Assembly (NCBI GenBank): GCA_965178125.1
Contig: OZ237755.1
Location: forward strand, 372,001 to 436,000
From: Bilabrum cf. latius
Taxonomy: Eukaryota; Bigyra: Bicosoecida; Bigyra; Bicosoecida
DNA length: 64,000 nucleotides
Direction: 5' to 3'
Shown here: piece after piece, positions 46,801-59,663 of the stretch
Numbering within the stretch: the first letter of the stretch is position 1
How the letters are laid out: each line of letters opens with the position of its first letter
The notes under the pieces: generated by a model
The model's input: the letters and a program-made list of their open reading frames with translations, nothing else
Databases searched by the model: none
What the model was told of the DNA's origin: nothing
Position numbers and translations under genes: made by a program

Positions 46801-49800
46801 CTCCTCAGCCTCCGCGTCCTGGATGGCTCTATGCAGCTTCAGCTCGCGTGCGGGTGACTTGGGCGCCGGTCGGTCGGGTCCTCTCTTCCTTGCACTCGCT
46901 GCGGCCTCCTCTGTGATCCTCTCGGCGATCCTCTTTGCCGCCTGGTTTGAGGAGGGGGCGCCGGGGGACGGCAAGGGGGCAGAGGCGTGGTCCAGTTGAA
47001 GCGCCTTCCGGAGCTTGGCGGCCGCGTCAATCACCATGGCCACCAGTACCTCGACGTCTTCATCAGTGGCCTCGCCTCTACGTGCAGACCCGCTGCTGCT
47101 GACCGACCTGGCGCCCGGCGACCGCGCTGCAGCAGAGGGCGCGCCTTGTCCTGCGGAACGGCCAGCTGCCGGCGACGGCAGCCCACGCCTCTGTCGCTGC
47201 ATGCTCAGCAACGCAGCCTGCGTCTCGATCTTGTCCTGGGCGTGCCACTCCTTGCCTGCAGGACTTGTCGGGTCGCTGCCATCGCTGCCCGTCCCTACCC
47301 AGTCTAGCGCAGATAGCACTGCCGCCTTTGGCGCATGCCCAGCTTCTGCAGGCCCCAGGATGGACGACGTATCTGTCCGGTCCGAGAAGATCGAAGACAC
47401 GCTCCCTGCGTCACTCCCTCGGCGCCCGACCCTACCAGCACGTGGAGAAGTCATAGGACCATCGGCCTCCTAGGATGGTCCGACCGCGAGCTGAAAGCCG
47501 TCGCCGTATCCCCCGTACAAACCCTCTTCGTCGTCTGATTCCTCCTTGGCCGCCACGTTGCCGCCAGCATCATACTGAACGTTGCCTCCAGCGCGTGAGA
47601 TGGCCTCATCTCGCCACGCCCTTCCCGACTGACCCCCCGAAGTAGCCTGCTGCGACCACACCCACTGACCCAATGCACTCTCCAGAGACAAGGCCATGGC
47701 AGAGCGCAGACGCGCCTGGTGCAGCGCTTTGGGTGTCTGGTCACCTGACCGAGCGGCATCTGCGTCCGAAGAATCTGCAACGCGCGTGGCGGCGGCGCGC
47801 AGCCGAGCCAGCCTGCGCACCAGCCGTCTGCCCGCCCGTGCGATCCGCAACCAGCGGACGGCGAGTGAACGACGGCTGTTCTTCAGATCTGGCAACTCTT
47901 CCAGCCTCAGCTAGTCCAGCTAAGCCTGGAATCGCATTCGAAGCTGCCCAAAGGAAATGTGCCTGCGGCTCAACAGCATGCCAAAGGCCTGCGTGACGGC
48001 TTCCATCTGCTCTTGAGTCTTGAGCAGGGCAGGGGCCGAAGAACTCGCTGCATCCCTTCCCGCCTCGGCCGAATGCACCAGTCGCACGCAGATCTCAGAA
48101 CTAGACGCCGGGGTACCATCAGCAAGCCTGAATGGAATGTTGCCGTCATCTTCGATGACCCCAGCGTGTGCCTCTACCACTGCTGACTCGTTCTCGATCG
48201 CTAGCCTGGCTTGCCAGGCCTAGCGCTGGTCTCCGCGAACGGAAGAGACCCACAGTGCCAGCGCGTTTCGCCACAGCTGCAGCTCATGGGGACTCATAAG
48301 GCTCGCAGCATGCAGCAGCGCCCAGCCCGACCTAGCCCCGTGGGCCCGAATCGGCCCAAACCATTCTGAAAAACCCAGGCTTCTGATGGCCCAACCGTCA
48401 ACTCGCGCGGTGGCTCCCGCCAGTGGCACTTGATCCGCAGCCGGGGAGCGTGTGGCCGCCATCTCTACGTCCATCTGCTGTGCAGAAGATAGAGGTCTCG
48501 AGTTCGTGGATCCAGTGGTGCTGTTGCCACCCGCAGCGACATGCCTCAAAGAAACGGTAAGCCGCTACACATTGGTCGAAGCACCCTTTGCTTCCAAATC
48601 CTTGATTAGCCATGCAGCCTGCTGCCTTGCGGCTTCTTCGTCCTCATGTTTCCAGCCCTCGCCCGGTTGCTCCGCCTTGCCCTGCTTTGTCTCATCCAGC
48701 ACACGAGTCATCTCGTCTATGTTGGGCTCCTCGGCAGCTTGCTTGCTTCTATGCTCTCCATCCTGCTGGTCGCCGTCTGACTCCAAGCTGTCCTCTGAAA
48801 TGGCATCAAGGATCGTTGGCGCCTCCTGCTGCCCGCCTGCCCGGTGGCCGGCGCGTTCTGCGGCATCCGCGGACGCAGTAATCGAAGTCTGCATGGCTTC
48901 ATCTTCACAATCCCGTGCTTTGCTTTCCGAGCTCTCCAAGCTGTTGGTGCCGGCGTCCCTCCTTTCGCCCTGAATGCCCGACCCATGCAACCTGGTGCCT
49001 CTAGCCTCGGGGCTGCTCTGCCCGCGAATGATGTCAGCCACGCCAGGCCCACGGTCCCTCCTGGATCTCAGAGAATGCTACTTACTCGAGGGCTTCACAA
49101 ACGTGACGCCGAGCTCCCGACCGCGAGTTACCAGCATGGACTGTCGCCTAGGGCTACTGGACGATTGGGGTCGGGTGGACAGTCGCCTGGATCCTGTGAC
49201 ATCTGTGTCGTCCACGGATCCCTACCACTACCCCGTTGGCCTCACGTGCTGCACCGGGGCCCCTAGCATGCGCCAAATCTTGGCTCGCCTTTGAAGCCTG
49301 GCTTCCTCCTCGGCTTTCTCGTCCTCTGACGCCTCAGGGTCCAAGCCCTCCCCCAGTCCCTCGAGCAGAGCTTGGGCCGTATTGGCATCGGAATCTCTTG
49401 GAAGCACGCCTGCCTTGGTTCTCACTGCTCGCGCCTTCCCGGCTGCTGCCACCGATCGAGGGTTTGGCTGCTCCTTTCGTCCCAAGAAGATGCCTCCGAG
49501 CTCGTCGTCCTCTGCAAGCAGTGCTTCGAGCCTCTGCGACGCTCGCTTTGCCGCCACGCCTTCCGAGTCCACACTTGGCGATTCACCAGCGGCCTCGTCC
49601 GCCGAAAACCTCCTGGGGGATGCGGAGTGCAGCACGACGTCGAAGTCGACCGGTCCCGAGGTGCCCCTCGGTGATGCCCTCATGCCGCCTTGGCCCCTGC
49701 TGCGAGGCGAGCCTGCAGTCCTGCTGGATGGCTGAGAGCTGGGAGAACTCGAGGGGCCGTGCAACGTCCCACCACCGGCCACTTGCCTCGCCCGATTTAC

Positions 49801-52800
49801 CTGGTCTTTCGATAGCTTCGTGGCAGTGCTTGGCGTGCTGCCGTCCGACGATACGCTGGCAGCGGCGCTCGCTTGCTTCCACCGTGCCATCTCAGGCCGA
49901 GTTATACCGGAGGACTGCAGTGCGGTAGACTTCTAGTGAGCTGGAGAACTTCCAGCATCCGAAGACAAGTGCACCTATGCATCACCTGTTGGGGCACTCG
50001 GTAACCTGGGACCTTGCCTGGATCTGCTGATGGGCATCATGGCATACGATGCAACAACACTGTTTGCCGTTGGCACAGCCCCTACAATATCAGGGGATGG
50101 CTACTGCTCATGTGGATTAGCAGAGGCCTTGACATCGTTGTCATCCTCCAACTCTGCAGACTTTGCTTCTTGTTGTCCTGCCAGGTCGTCGGTGGATACA
50201 GCTTTGCTTGGCCCCTCAGTTTGGGCTGCCTACGCCAAAGAAAACTCGTGTTCGCTCGGCCCATTGTCTGTCTCGCTATCCTGGTTGGGCATGGTTAGCC
50301 TGCCAAGAGGCTTGGTTGCGTCTGGACTCATCGTCACTCTGGGCCTGTAGTGCTTAGGCCTTGGCAGAAACTCCCCGAGGGTTGGGGTCTCCACAGGCGC
50401 CAGCTCCTTGGATCGCAGCTTCTGCTACTGCAGCCGAGCCCTCCTTCTCCTCGTCACGCTCGGGTCCTCTCCCCCTCGCACAGCAGACTGCTGCGGTGGT
50501 GAAGCAGGCTCCACCGCTGGCTACCCAATGTTGTTGTCTGAGCCTGTACGCGACTTCTCATCAAGTCTAGTCGAAGGCTTGGGGGCGACCAGTGGTGCAG
50601 CAGGGGACGACTAAGCAGTGCCATTGCTGGCACCAATCCCGCTAGCACGATCTGCCACCGGGCTGAAATTTCTTGGGAGCCCTGCCAGGTCGTTTGCCCG
50701 GGCTTCAAGTCTACTCCATAACCTGTTCGGAGTCTCCTAGGGAGTGTGAGGGTGCGTCTATCTTGGGGGAGGCGGAGGTGGTCGATCTGAGCGATGTGCG
50801 TCGCTCGCAGCTGAGTTGTCAGGCAACTCACGATCCTTGGGAGTACCACCCGTGGATCTATCGGGTTGAACTGCTACCAAAGTTGCAGGAACTTGCGATG
50901 CGTGCTGCTGCATGTTCGACTCTACTCTCGATGCGGCTGGGTTGGCCTGGATCTGCTGCTCGTGGGACTGCTGCAGAATGTGTTGCCTGTGCGCTTCTCG
51001 CTGCTACTCAACGGCAAGCGCCTGCTCGAGACCAGCACCGCGTTTACCAGCGTGTGCTTTGGGCAGCATCGCCGGCCGCTTGGGCTCCTCTTGGGCCTGC
51101 CCAGAAGGAGGCTTCACGACCGGCACGCTTGACGACCGACCTTGACCTTGACGCGACGTCTGCCCCATACCAGCGCCATCATCGGCATCGAGGGCCCATG
51201 GATTGCGTCGTCTCCCTGGTGCATGCCCAGGGGGTGCCTTGGCAATCGATCGTCGGCGCGGTGGTGGTGGTGGAGGTGGGTGAAGACCAAGGCGAGGCGC
51301 GGAGCTGGACCTACCCAGTGCCCCAGGCATGGTCCTAGAACCAGACTGACTGCTGCGCCCATCCCCTAACCCCGCGGTCTTATCATCCGTGCTGTTGTCA
51401 CTTGGAGCATCTTTCAATGCTGCCTGCTCCCCCGCCCGTCCCGGGCCTTTGCCGAGGCCCATCTTGCCGAGCTTCCCGCTCAGCAATACCGCGATCGGAG
51501 AGGCAACGGATGGGCCTTGCCTGACATCTTGCTCGTTGCGCGTCTGCTGGTTCGAGTTCGTGGTGGGAGCAGCAAAGGTGACTCCTTTTGTGCCTTCCGC
51601 GCCGACGGCTTCCCACCCTTCCTTTCCTGCCATCCCAGACGAACTGCCATTTTGGCAGTCCAGAATCACACCGAAGCCTAGCTTCATGCCACTGTACAAG
51701 TCCTGACTAGTGACCGCTGGGTTGACTTTGATGCCCTACTCGCTGAGCTCTGCGGCTGTGGGGCTGCCCCCCTCCAGTGTTGGCGGGCTGTGACCCAGCC
51801 TTGCCTGCGCTCTCGATGCCTCATCCTTGCCCCAATCATCGGCGAACAGATCCAGCGCCTCCGTGTCTCCGCCACCACCTGCGCGCAAACTCGTTAGACT
51901 TGCATCGGCGCCTGCTGTTGACCTGTCCAGCGGCGAGTACCGCCTGGCGTCGTGTGCAAAGTAGGACGAAGCAGGAACGCGGGCGGGGCGTGCCGCTGCA
52001 GCATCCCCCAAAATGGCCGTCCTTTGAATCACGCTCCCAGACCGGGTCACTTGTCCCTGGGTCACTTGTCCCTCCAGTGCGCCGTGACCCTCCATTGCTA
52101 GCAGCGTGCGGGGTGAGCCGTAGTGCTGCTGCCTGTCTCTGTCTGTCTCCTCGTGCACTGAGGGCAGCTGGTGGATCGCATCGTTGGGCAGCAGCATGGC
52201 GCCCGTCTCGTTGACTTCATCCGACTCGCTGCTGTACGCACTCGACATGTGGGCGTGAATGTTCGCGTTTGGGCGTTTTCTAGCCGTTACAGGAGGCCGC
52301 AGTCCTGTTGGAGCCGGCGGTGGGCGCCTGCCGTCCACGCCCATGGCCCCCTCCCCATCTTCACCCGCACCCTCAGCTGCTGCTTGCACGCTGGACCCAG
52401 TGCCCTCGCTTCTGCCTGCAGTGGCGCGGCTGCTCCGCAATCCCCCCTCTGCGTCCAGAGAGGGAGTGCTGTCTGTTCTACCGTTGCTTTTCACACGAGC
52501 CACGAGGTGTGGGGGTAGTGCATGTGCCCCCGTGCCAACGACTCGAACGGCGCTCTGGTCTGGCCTGTAGGCTAGCTCGCCGTACGAAGATTCTGATGAG
52601 CTCTTAGCATAGGGCTTTCCCCGCTTCATCATGCCTTTTGCAGTCTCCACGGCAATCGCGTGCAACCGGGCTGCGTCATCCCGGTCATCTAAATTGACTT
52701 TGCGAGGCTCCTACTTCGCCCGGCTCTCAGTTCTGTCAGCAATGGTGTCTTGCATAGCTGGTGGCTCCCCTGGTGGAGCCGGCGGATCAGCAGAATCAAA

Positions 52801-53034
52801 AATAACACTGCTAAGACCCTTGCTGGCGTACGCACCAGCGGGACTCTTATGAACAGCAACGGAGCTCGGGGCGGGACTGTTGCGGATCATAGACTCAGTC
52901 CACTGATTGCTCGTCGAAGCTCCTACCGTGGCATTGTCGTCCCAACCTGATGCGAACGACTTCGATGTTGGAGGATGGGTCGGAGTATGGGGCTGATGTT
53001 TCCCGCTGAAGGCCGACATGCCGCCCTCCTGCAT
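43855..53034 (-). CDS. Giant disordered protein, 3,059 aa (unknown function)
   Basis: A single frame without TAA or TGA from ATG 53034 to TGA 43855-43857, with more than 20 TAGs; I checked every join codon by codon. An in-frame TGA at 53038-53040 sets the start. Ser, Ala, Gly, Pro, Gln and acidic residues dominate. More structured, charged helical stretches lie around 47480-48620 (for example SLAVRWLRIARAGRRLVRRLARLR and FGMLLSRRHISFGQLRMRFQ) and 45950-46540. Two repeats sit near the C-terminus: GEHGAGAQ x4 and PVPQ x4. The C-terminal end is acidic. No domain recognised, so function is open; the composition suits a scaffold. It is divergent from the seven-TM gene, and its 3' end lies about 140 bp from the tRNA gene. 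Confidence 0.85.
44211..44306 (-). repeat. 24-bp tandem repeat, four units, coding GEHGAGAQ
   Basis: Four near-perfect head-to-tail 24-bp units inside the giant gene; only one base position varies (CTCC or CACC). The unit length is a multiple of three, so copy-number change would keep the frame. Confidence 0.9.
44889..44936 (-). repeat. 12-bp tandem repeat, four units, coding PVPQ
   Basis: Four perfect copies of GGGGAACAGGCT plus a diverged fifth (44937-44948). In frame with the giant gene. Confidence 0.9.
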
Positions 53035-53313
53035 GCGTCAACTTTGCCGTCCAACAAGTGGAACCCAAAACTTGGATCTGATGCAGCACAGCTCCGCTGC
53101 ACAAAGGGTCTACAGTATGAAAGACGAAGATAGGCGATGCAAAATACCTTGCTAGTGCACTTCACACGTAAATCTCGTCAGGATTTGGCCCAATGAGGTC
53201 GGGCCCGGAGCTTCGTGGCGAAGGTTCGTTTGGCGCCGCGCATACTGCGCAGGGCGGCAGCGGAACCAAAAGAGAGCCAGAGTTGCTGCCACAAACTCGC
53301 ATTTCAAACCGCA

Positions 53314-54342
53314 ATGGGTGGATATTTCAGCGCCAGCCGGAGCGATGGTGGCCAACCATCTGATCCTGCGGCGAAGGAGTCGAAGCAGGGTGCCGTGGCC
53401 GTAAAGAAGGCCTCTATTCGACTGAATTTGACAAGACGAGTGCTCGGGACCATGGCAGCCGTATTCGCTATCGCTGGTTGCTTTGGGCTAATTTCTTACT
53501 CTATGGGAGGAATTGCTTCGTTCATTATTGCCTTTATCGCGCCGCTGCTGTCCACAGTGTTGGTGCTCACTTGTTGCGTGATGGTCCCTGTCTGCCTATC
53601 TCCAGATCTATGGAAGGAGCATCCCTGGAACATGCTGCTGCTCGCGGCCGTGACTTTCGTTCAGGGCTCGTTGTGTTTTCTCATGGCGGGGTACAGCCGC
53701 TCTCTCGCTATTCCGGTCGGGTTCATGGGCGCGGCGATATCGTGCGCAGCCACGGCCGGCACTGGCATGTGCATCAACTGGCAGCCAGGCATCCTGAACT
53801 CCATCGCGATCGGCGCGCTGCCCTCTGTTGTATTTGGGACGCTCATGTTCATCGACCCGAGCGTGTCTGTGCTGACTGCCATCGTTGGGATGTTGCTGGG
53901 CAGCGCGCTCGGGGTCTGGGCCCTTGTCCGAGTTAGGGCGTACGTGGGGGGCCCCGATGATCCGATCCCTCAGCCGGGGGGATCCTCGTCACACCTGACC
54001 GTCGTGCTGCTCATCTTCACCGAGGCGTTCACTGCGACGTTCTGCAACCCGCTTCGGTGGTATGGAGCAGACAAGCTCTTCAGTGACGAGCAGAAGCAGA
54101 AAGCCTCCCAGGCCAAGGGAGCGGCCGCGGCATTCGTGGGAAGCGGTTCGGAGCCGGGGTCCGTTGTCAAAGGCGGATCTTCGGAGGGGTTGGACGTCGA
54201 GGAGGGCAGCAAGTTGGCGGGCGGGGCTGGTGCTCCTAGCGGGGAGGGTGTTGGAAATGGAGATATCTTGGTGCAGAGCCCACAGGCGGGTGCTGGTGCC
54301 GCAGAGTCAAAACAAGAAGATGTGCAGCAGGAGGATGTTTGA
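53314..54342 (+). CDS. Seven-transmembrane protein, possibly Bax-inhibitor-1/LFG-like
   Basis: 342 aa from ATG 53314 (the frame is also open upstream, without an ATG) to TGA 54340-54342. A basic N-terminus is followed by about seven hydrophobic segments (residues about 47-245), with HPWNMLLLAAVTFVQG between segments 2 and 3, as TMBIM/LFG proteins have around their third helix. A hydrophilic, acidic C-tail of about 75 residues ends QQEDV. The TMBIM assignment is weak; the fold could be another seven-TM family. It has no in-frame TAG. Confidence 0.83.
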   Translation: MGGYFSASRSDGGQPSDPAAKESKQGAVAVKKASIRLNLTRRVLGTMAAVFAIAGCFGLISYSMGGIASFIIAFIAPLLSTVLVLTCCVMVPVCLSPDLWKEHPWNMLLLAAVTFVQGSLCFLMAGYSRSLAIPVGFMGAAISCAATAGTGMCINWQPGILNSIAIGALPSVVFGTLMFIDPSVSVLTAIVGMLLGSALGVWALVRVRAYVGGPDDPIPQPGGSSSHLTVVLLIFTEAFTATFCNPLRWYGADKLFSDEQKQKASQAKGAAAAFVGSGSEPGSVVKGGSSEGLDVEEGSKLAGGAGAPSGEGVGNGDILVQSPQAGAGAAESKQEDVQQEDV

Positions 54343-54539
54343 GGATTTACATGTTTAAGCTGAACGTGGATTTCTCTGGACGAGAGCTGCACTCTCCGTT
54401 GCGGCTTGTTGACAAGGCTCAAGCGACCCCTCCTTAAGCTTGTACCGCACGTGGTGCGGCAAGAGTATGATAAATATGCTACGCGTGACTAAATTGTTGG
54501 TTCGGCAACGCTCGAAATCCTTTCTGTTCTATAGCTTCA

Positions 54540-54956
54540 TTAGTCCAACCTCTCGAATATGCCATCTGGTTCAAATCCGGGCACTCGTCGCATCACCTGC
54601 ACGATGAGGTAGACCTGATACCCACCGGGTAACATTAGCACTATACCGACTATTATCATTACCCAAAGACCATTTGCTGCACCGACCACGAATAAAATGA
54701 ACCCAAGCAGAAGCAGAAACCCTGCCAATATCGCTCGCCACCAAGGAAACCGATAATTTTGCGGGATGATAAGGCCGCCAGATGCCTGCTATAGTGCAAC
54801 TTCTGCGTTCTGCATGCCCGCCTCGCCGTCCCACCGATGCTCCCGAGCAGATTCTAAATCTCTCAAACTCCCGCTTTGAGCGATTCGGACCTCTTCCTCC
54901 TCCAAAGGGTCCCTGTCCCCATCATCTTGGTGGGATGATGCGGGTATGGCACTCAT
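54540..54956 (-). CDS. TMEM230: TMEM230-like two-TM membrane protein
   Basis: 138 aa, ATG 54956 (A at -3) to TAA 54540-54542. An acidic cytosolic N-terminus is followed by two TM helices (about 76-94 and 97-118) with the family features FILFVVG and the IIVGIVLMLPGGYQVYL segment, matching IIGILVFLPGFYHLRI of human TMEM230. It ends in an acidic-aromatic tail. One TAG (54789-54791) codes Gln in the N-terminal region. Family members act in vesicle trafficking. The size matches the family (about 120 aa). Confidence 0.85.
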
Positions 54957-55130
54957 AGTTTCCCAAGTTGCGATCTACTCTTCAGGCTTCGCTACAAATG
55001 AGATTGAGTCCCGATCGCGGACTGGCGTTTTGGTGACGAGTGGACTATTCGTTGCAAAATCGTTGCTCCAACAACTGCATTGAGTGCATACACGCCGTAG
55101 TATTTCGTTGAAGGGGGTATGCTCTAAGTC

Positions 55131-58100
55131 ATGGAAGCCCCGCGGTGTCTTTGTGGAGAGTATTCCGTCAAGCGCACCGTGAAGAAACGCAATCAGAATT
55201 GCGGGCGGAAGTTTTTCGGCTGCGCACTTATGAAATGTAGATTCTTCGAGTGGTCAGCAAATACACCTAGTCCTATGCGACGATCACCAGGATCTGCGTT
55301 GGAGATTGCCTAGCAGAGGTACCGGACAAGGTCCCCAGATCGGAAAGTACAGCAGTGCAGCCCCTGGGCGTCTCGGGCGGCTGCCGCCAAAGGGTCAACA
55401 GCAGTCAATTTTGTTGTACCTGAAGACAGTTCAACGCATTTTGGGGTGCAGCATGCCTATCGGGCTGACATTATATCACTTTGGAAGCAGATTCCCTTGG
55501 ACGAGCGCAGCTACGACCCCGAAGCAAAGACTTGGACCTTTCGGTGGGACTAGTACCGCACTTTGTTGCGTAGAGTAAGCAACTTGCCAAACGTTTCAGT
55601 CGTCAAGCTACCAGAGGCTCTGGTTCCCGCTCACATGGGCGGTGGCGTGGATGACCATGACTTGATGATGCACGACGGTGCCAGTGGTGCGGCCGACGAC
55701 CCTGGACCCGCCAGTGCCAGTGGTACTCACGGCGAGTCAAGCGTTGCCAAGATTGCAGAATCAGTGCGAATTCCAACACACCCTGGCACAATTCAAGCAA
55801 GCGACGAGGGCGCTGGTCTATCCAGCGACCGTGGTGTCCTGCCCCTGCCAGCACAGGTGGCGGCAAGGCTCTACCCTCACCAGACCAACGGACTCGACTT
55901 CATACGGGGGAAGAAGGGCAGAGTGCTCATCGCCGATGAGCCCGGGCTGGGGAAGACACTCCTTGCCGTCGCGACTGCCGCGGTGTACCTGAACAACTGG
56001 CCCCTCCTGGTGGTATGCCCCTCCAGCCTTCGAGACATGTGGAAACGAGAGCTGCTCAGGTGGATGCCGCACCTGGGGGGCACTCTCAGCGGAAGCCCGC
56101 CCAAGAAGAGGTCTAGATCCAAGAGCAAGCAGAGCATGTGCTCCAAGCAAAAACGCGGGGTGGCAACAGCGACGATGCGCGCGCGTGCACGTGCACGTGC
56201 AAGGAGATCGGGGGCGCGACAACGTAGATCTAGCCGGGCGTCTCATCGCAGGCAGCGGAAACAGAAGGGCCGCAGTCGGGTGGTCACCAGTGATAGTAAC
56301 AGTGACAGCAATAGCAACGAATCAAGCGATAGTAGCGACAGTGATGGCTACGCAGATAGTTTCAATGACAGCAGTGGAGTTGATAGCGGCGACTGTGACA
56401 GCGACAGCGATCCAGATGCCTCGCATGTCTTGGCTGGGACAGTTGCTGAAAGGGCCATCGATTCATCCAATGGGGAGTAGGAGGCCCGTAGCAGTGCAGA
56501 AGGCGATCCATGGGCCAGGATCGAGCCCGGGATCGTGCGCGCACCTGCCAGCACCAAGACAGCAGCCAGGGACGTGCAGCTCGTGTTGGACGCACCCAAC
56601 TCGGCCCTCGTCACATCCTACGACCTAGCCACGAGAATGGTCAAGGCAGGCATCATCAAAGCTGGCATGTTTGGGGTGGTGATTTGCGACGAGAGTCACC
56701 TGCTGAAGTCTATTACTGCGTAGAGAACCAAATGCATTTGCCCTTTGCTGGAGCATGCATAGCGCGCGGTGTGTCTGAGTGGAACGCCTGCGATGAGCCG
56801 GCCGGTTGAGCTGTATTCGCAGCTACGTGCAATCCTCGGCAGGCGATTTATGTCGTACAACGCGTACGCAGCACGGTATTGCGCGGCACGAAAGACCGAT
56901 TACGGTCAGGATGTCACGGGAAGCAGTAATCTGGACGAATTGCAGGGTATTCTTGAGAGAGATGTGATGCTGAGGCGAAAGAAGAGTGATGTGCTTCGGC
57001 TTCCGCCCAAGCAACGGCACATTCACAGATGCAAGTTGGCCGGCGGCACCCGCGACAAGGTGCAAAAAGCCATGAGCGAGCTCCGACAAGCTCAAATACA
57101 GGCTAGGACCGCGGGGTTGGGCACGGCAGAGGGCAGGGTTCTCGACCGGAAGGCCAAGGGCAAGATGGCGAAGGCCTTCTAGATCACTGGTGAAGGCAAG
57201 ATCGGGGCTGTTGTGCAGCTTCTCACGACTTTGCTCGCAGAGCCCGACCCCAGGTTCGCAGGACCTGGAAGCGCTGCCTCGTCTTGTCAGGCTGGCAAGT
57301 CTGCCCTTGCAACCGTCGCCATTGGAGGGGCGTCCGCGGCGGACGTCAACGCAAGCAGCTCCAGTGCTGCTGTTGGTGCTGCTACTATGGCGTCCAACGA
57401 AGCAAGCGGAACAAACAGGAGAAAGCCTTCGGAGATCATCGCGAAGGCGCCGGCACGGGACAAAGGGTGGCAGCCATTCGGCAAGCAGGACAGAGTGCTG
57501 GTGCTCAGCAGCGATTCCTCGTCCGATGCCTCCTCCGATTAGAGCGGGCCCGCCTCTTAGAAGCCAGGCATTCAGCATGCAGCAGCAAGAAGCGGCAGGA
57601 CCTCACGCGCGTACCGTGGCGGTATAAACGGTTCCCCTGGGCGCACAGTTGGGGCGAGGCGCAGGCTCCCAATCGTGGTGGCATCGTCTGATGAAGAATC
57701 TTCCGATGAAGAGAATGATAAGAATGATGAGGTACGTAGTATGCGTGGCTGTGATGGCTCTCGCGTAAACCGCCATGCGCAGCCCGCAGTTGATGATGAC
57801 CCTGATGCCGACGCCAGTCAGGTAAGCATATCACGGGATGGACGTCACAGTCAAGATCCTGCTTCTGCAATCGACCTGCCGTTTGGTATCCCGTGGGCCA
57901 GGAGAGACCGCAGGCGTGGGTATCGAGGCTCGATCGGCCACCAGCTGCAAGCGGTGGCGCACTCCATGGAGTCCGGTCTACCGGTGGAAGACAGAGATAC
58001 GCAGTGCGTGGCCTCGCGCACTACCACCAGCACCGCAAGCTCAGAGCAGTATGCACCAGACACAAGGTAGAGCCCTGGTGCCAGCCCAGTACGACCGCTT

Positions 58101-59663
58101 TTGGACTCGCCCTCAGTTGCGGTAGGCGATGGCAGCATGAATGGCTCAATGAGCGACTCGAACTCGTCTGCGTCGCTGTCACTGATGCCGCCGGCCTCAA
58201 GCGCTAGCTCGTGCGTTCGCGCACCGGTAGGGAGGCTCCCTGGTCGAAAACGTCGCAGGAACCAGCACAGTGTTGCGAGATCGAGCTCCAATCGGCGGGA
58301 CGCTAGTCCTACGGATCCTGCGCTAGTCTTGGACAGCGAGGTATCGTCCAGCGACTGTGGCTCCGACTTGGACTCCGACCTAGCGCCCAAGCCGAAGAGA
58401 TCCAGGCAGGAGATACCGATCAGGGTGGAGCAGCTGCGGTCACCAACACGCAAGAGGCTGCGCTCACGGCGAGAAGGGGCTTCGGCCGGCCGTCGGTCAA
58501 TGAATGACGGCCAATGCGAGATTGAGTCGTCTTCCTAGAGTTCCGGTAGCCCAACGAGCACGGTCGGAGGGTGGGAGTCAACCTCTCCCTTGCCAGCAGA
58601 TCGCCAACGCAAGGTCGTTGTGTTTGCACACCATCAGAGTGTGATCGCTTCCATTGGCAGCGCATTGTACGACAGAGGCATAGACTACATCCAACTAGAT
58701 GGGGGCACCAAGATGTCTAGCAGGCAGGGGCTTGCTGATAGATTTCAGGAGGACCCCAGCTGCCGGGTAGCACTCGTCGCGATCGCGGTTGCCGGTGTCG
58801 GCATCACCCTCACAGAGAGCTCTTGTGCCCTGTTCGCAGAGCTGGCCTGGACCCCTGGAGCTCTCTCTCAAGCCGAGGATCGGGTGCATCGGATTGGGCA
58901 GCGGGCGCAAGAGGTTCACGTGCACTACGTGCTGGCCGAGGATAGCTTCGATCAGCAGATTTGGAACCTGGTCGGCAAGAAACTCAAGGTTGTGTCCTCT
59001 GCTTTGGACGCGGGCCAGAAAGCTCCAGCACGCTCTGGCAAGCAACCAAGTATCCTTGATCATCTGAGACAAATGCCTTCCAGCTCATCTGCCCAGCGAT
59101 AGGGCGACCTAGCAGATGCTGTCGCGCCCGTAGGATGCGCAGTGTCAGACAGCCAGGAAGTGGATGACGCGTTTGAGGCTCTGTTGCTCTCCCAAGCTGA
59201 GCTTGGCCTCGATGATGACGGTTCTGCCCCGCAGCTGGGGCCCAGTGTGGCGCAACAATCGATCCAGTAGCCTAGCGGAAGTTCTGGTGCTGCAGTACGT
59301 GATGAAGTCGATGAGGCGTTTCGTGGCTTTTCTGAGTTCCTGCTGTCCCAGGACCCAGTCCCAGCACACGGTCAGCATGCTTCCCCCGAACAGCTACCAA
59401 GGCGGGATGCGCCCCAGCGCTAGTTGACCATGACACAGATCGCCAGGCGAAGTAAGCCGAGGGTCGGATGTATTGCATCTCCCGGTGACGGAGGTTTAGA
59501 GTCTGCTGCACAGATCGGCCCAGTGTGTGCACTTACTGAATCACAGGCCCCGTCTCGCAGCAAAAAGGGCCAGCTGTCCCCTGACTTGAGGGAACGGATT
59601 CGCAGGAACAGAGAGGCGGCTTTGGCGAGGCGTCGGGCAAGGCTGGCTGGGGACGACCATTAA
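55131..59663 (+). CDS. SMARCAL1: SMARCAL1-like annealing helicase with zf-GRF and C-terminal RPA-binding motif
   Basis: One frame, 1,510 aa, TAA stop, about 13 TAGs. The N-terminus is a zf-GRF zinc finger (residues about 5-45: CLCG, NCGRKFFGC, KCRFFEW). A HARP-type segment follows (about 113-160: YDPEAKTWTFRWD-Q-Y). SNF2 ATPase motifs: Walker A DEPGLGKT (about 270), CDESHLLK (about 520), SGTPAMSRPVELY (about 549), VMLRRKKSDVL; helicase-C with QAEDRVHRIGQ (about 1248). Acidic Ser/Asp-rich inserts enlarge it between motifs. The C-terminus carries RERIRRNREAALARRRARL, very like the RPA32-binding helix that human SMARCAL1 has at its N-terminus. Such proteins re-anneal RPA-coated DNA and remodel stalled forks. 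The start at 55131 is the first ATG before the finger. Confidence 0.95.
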
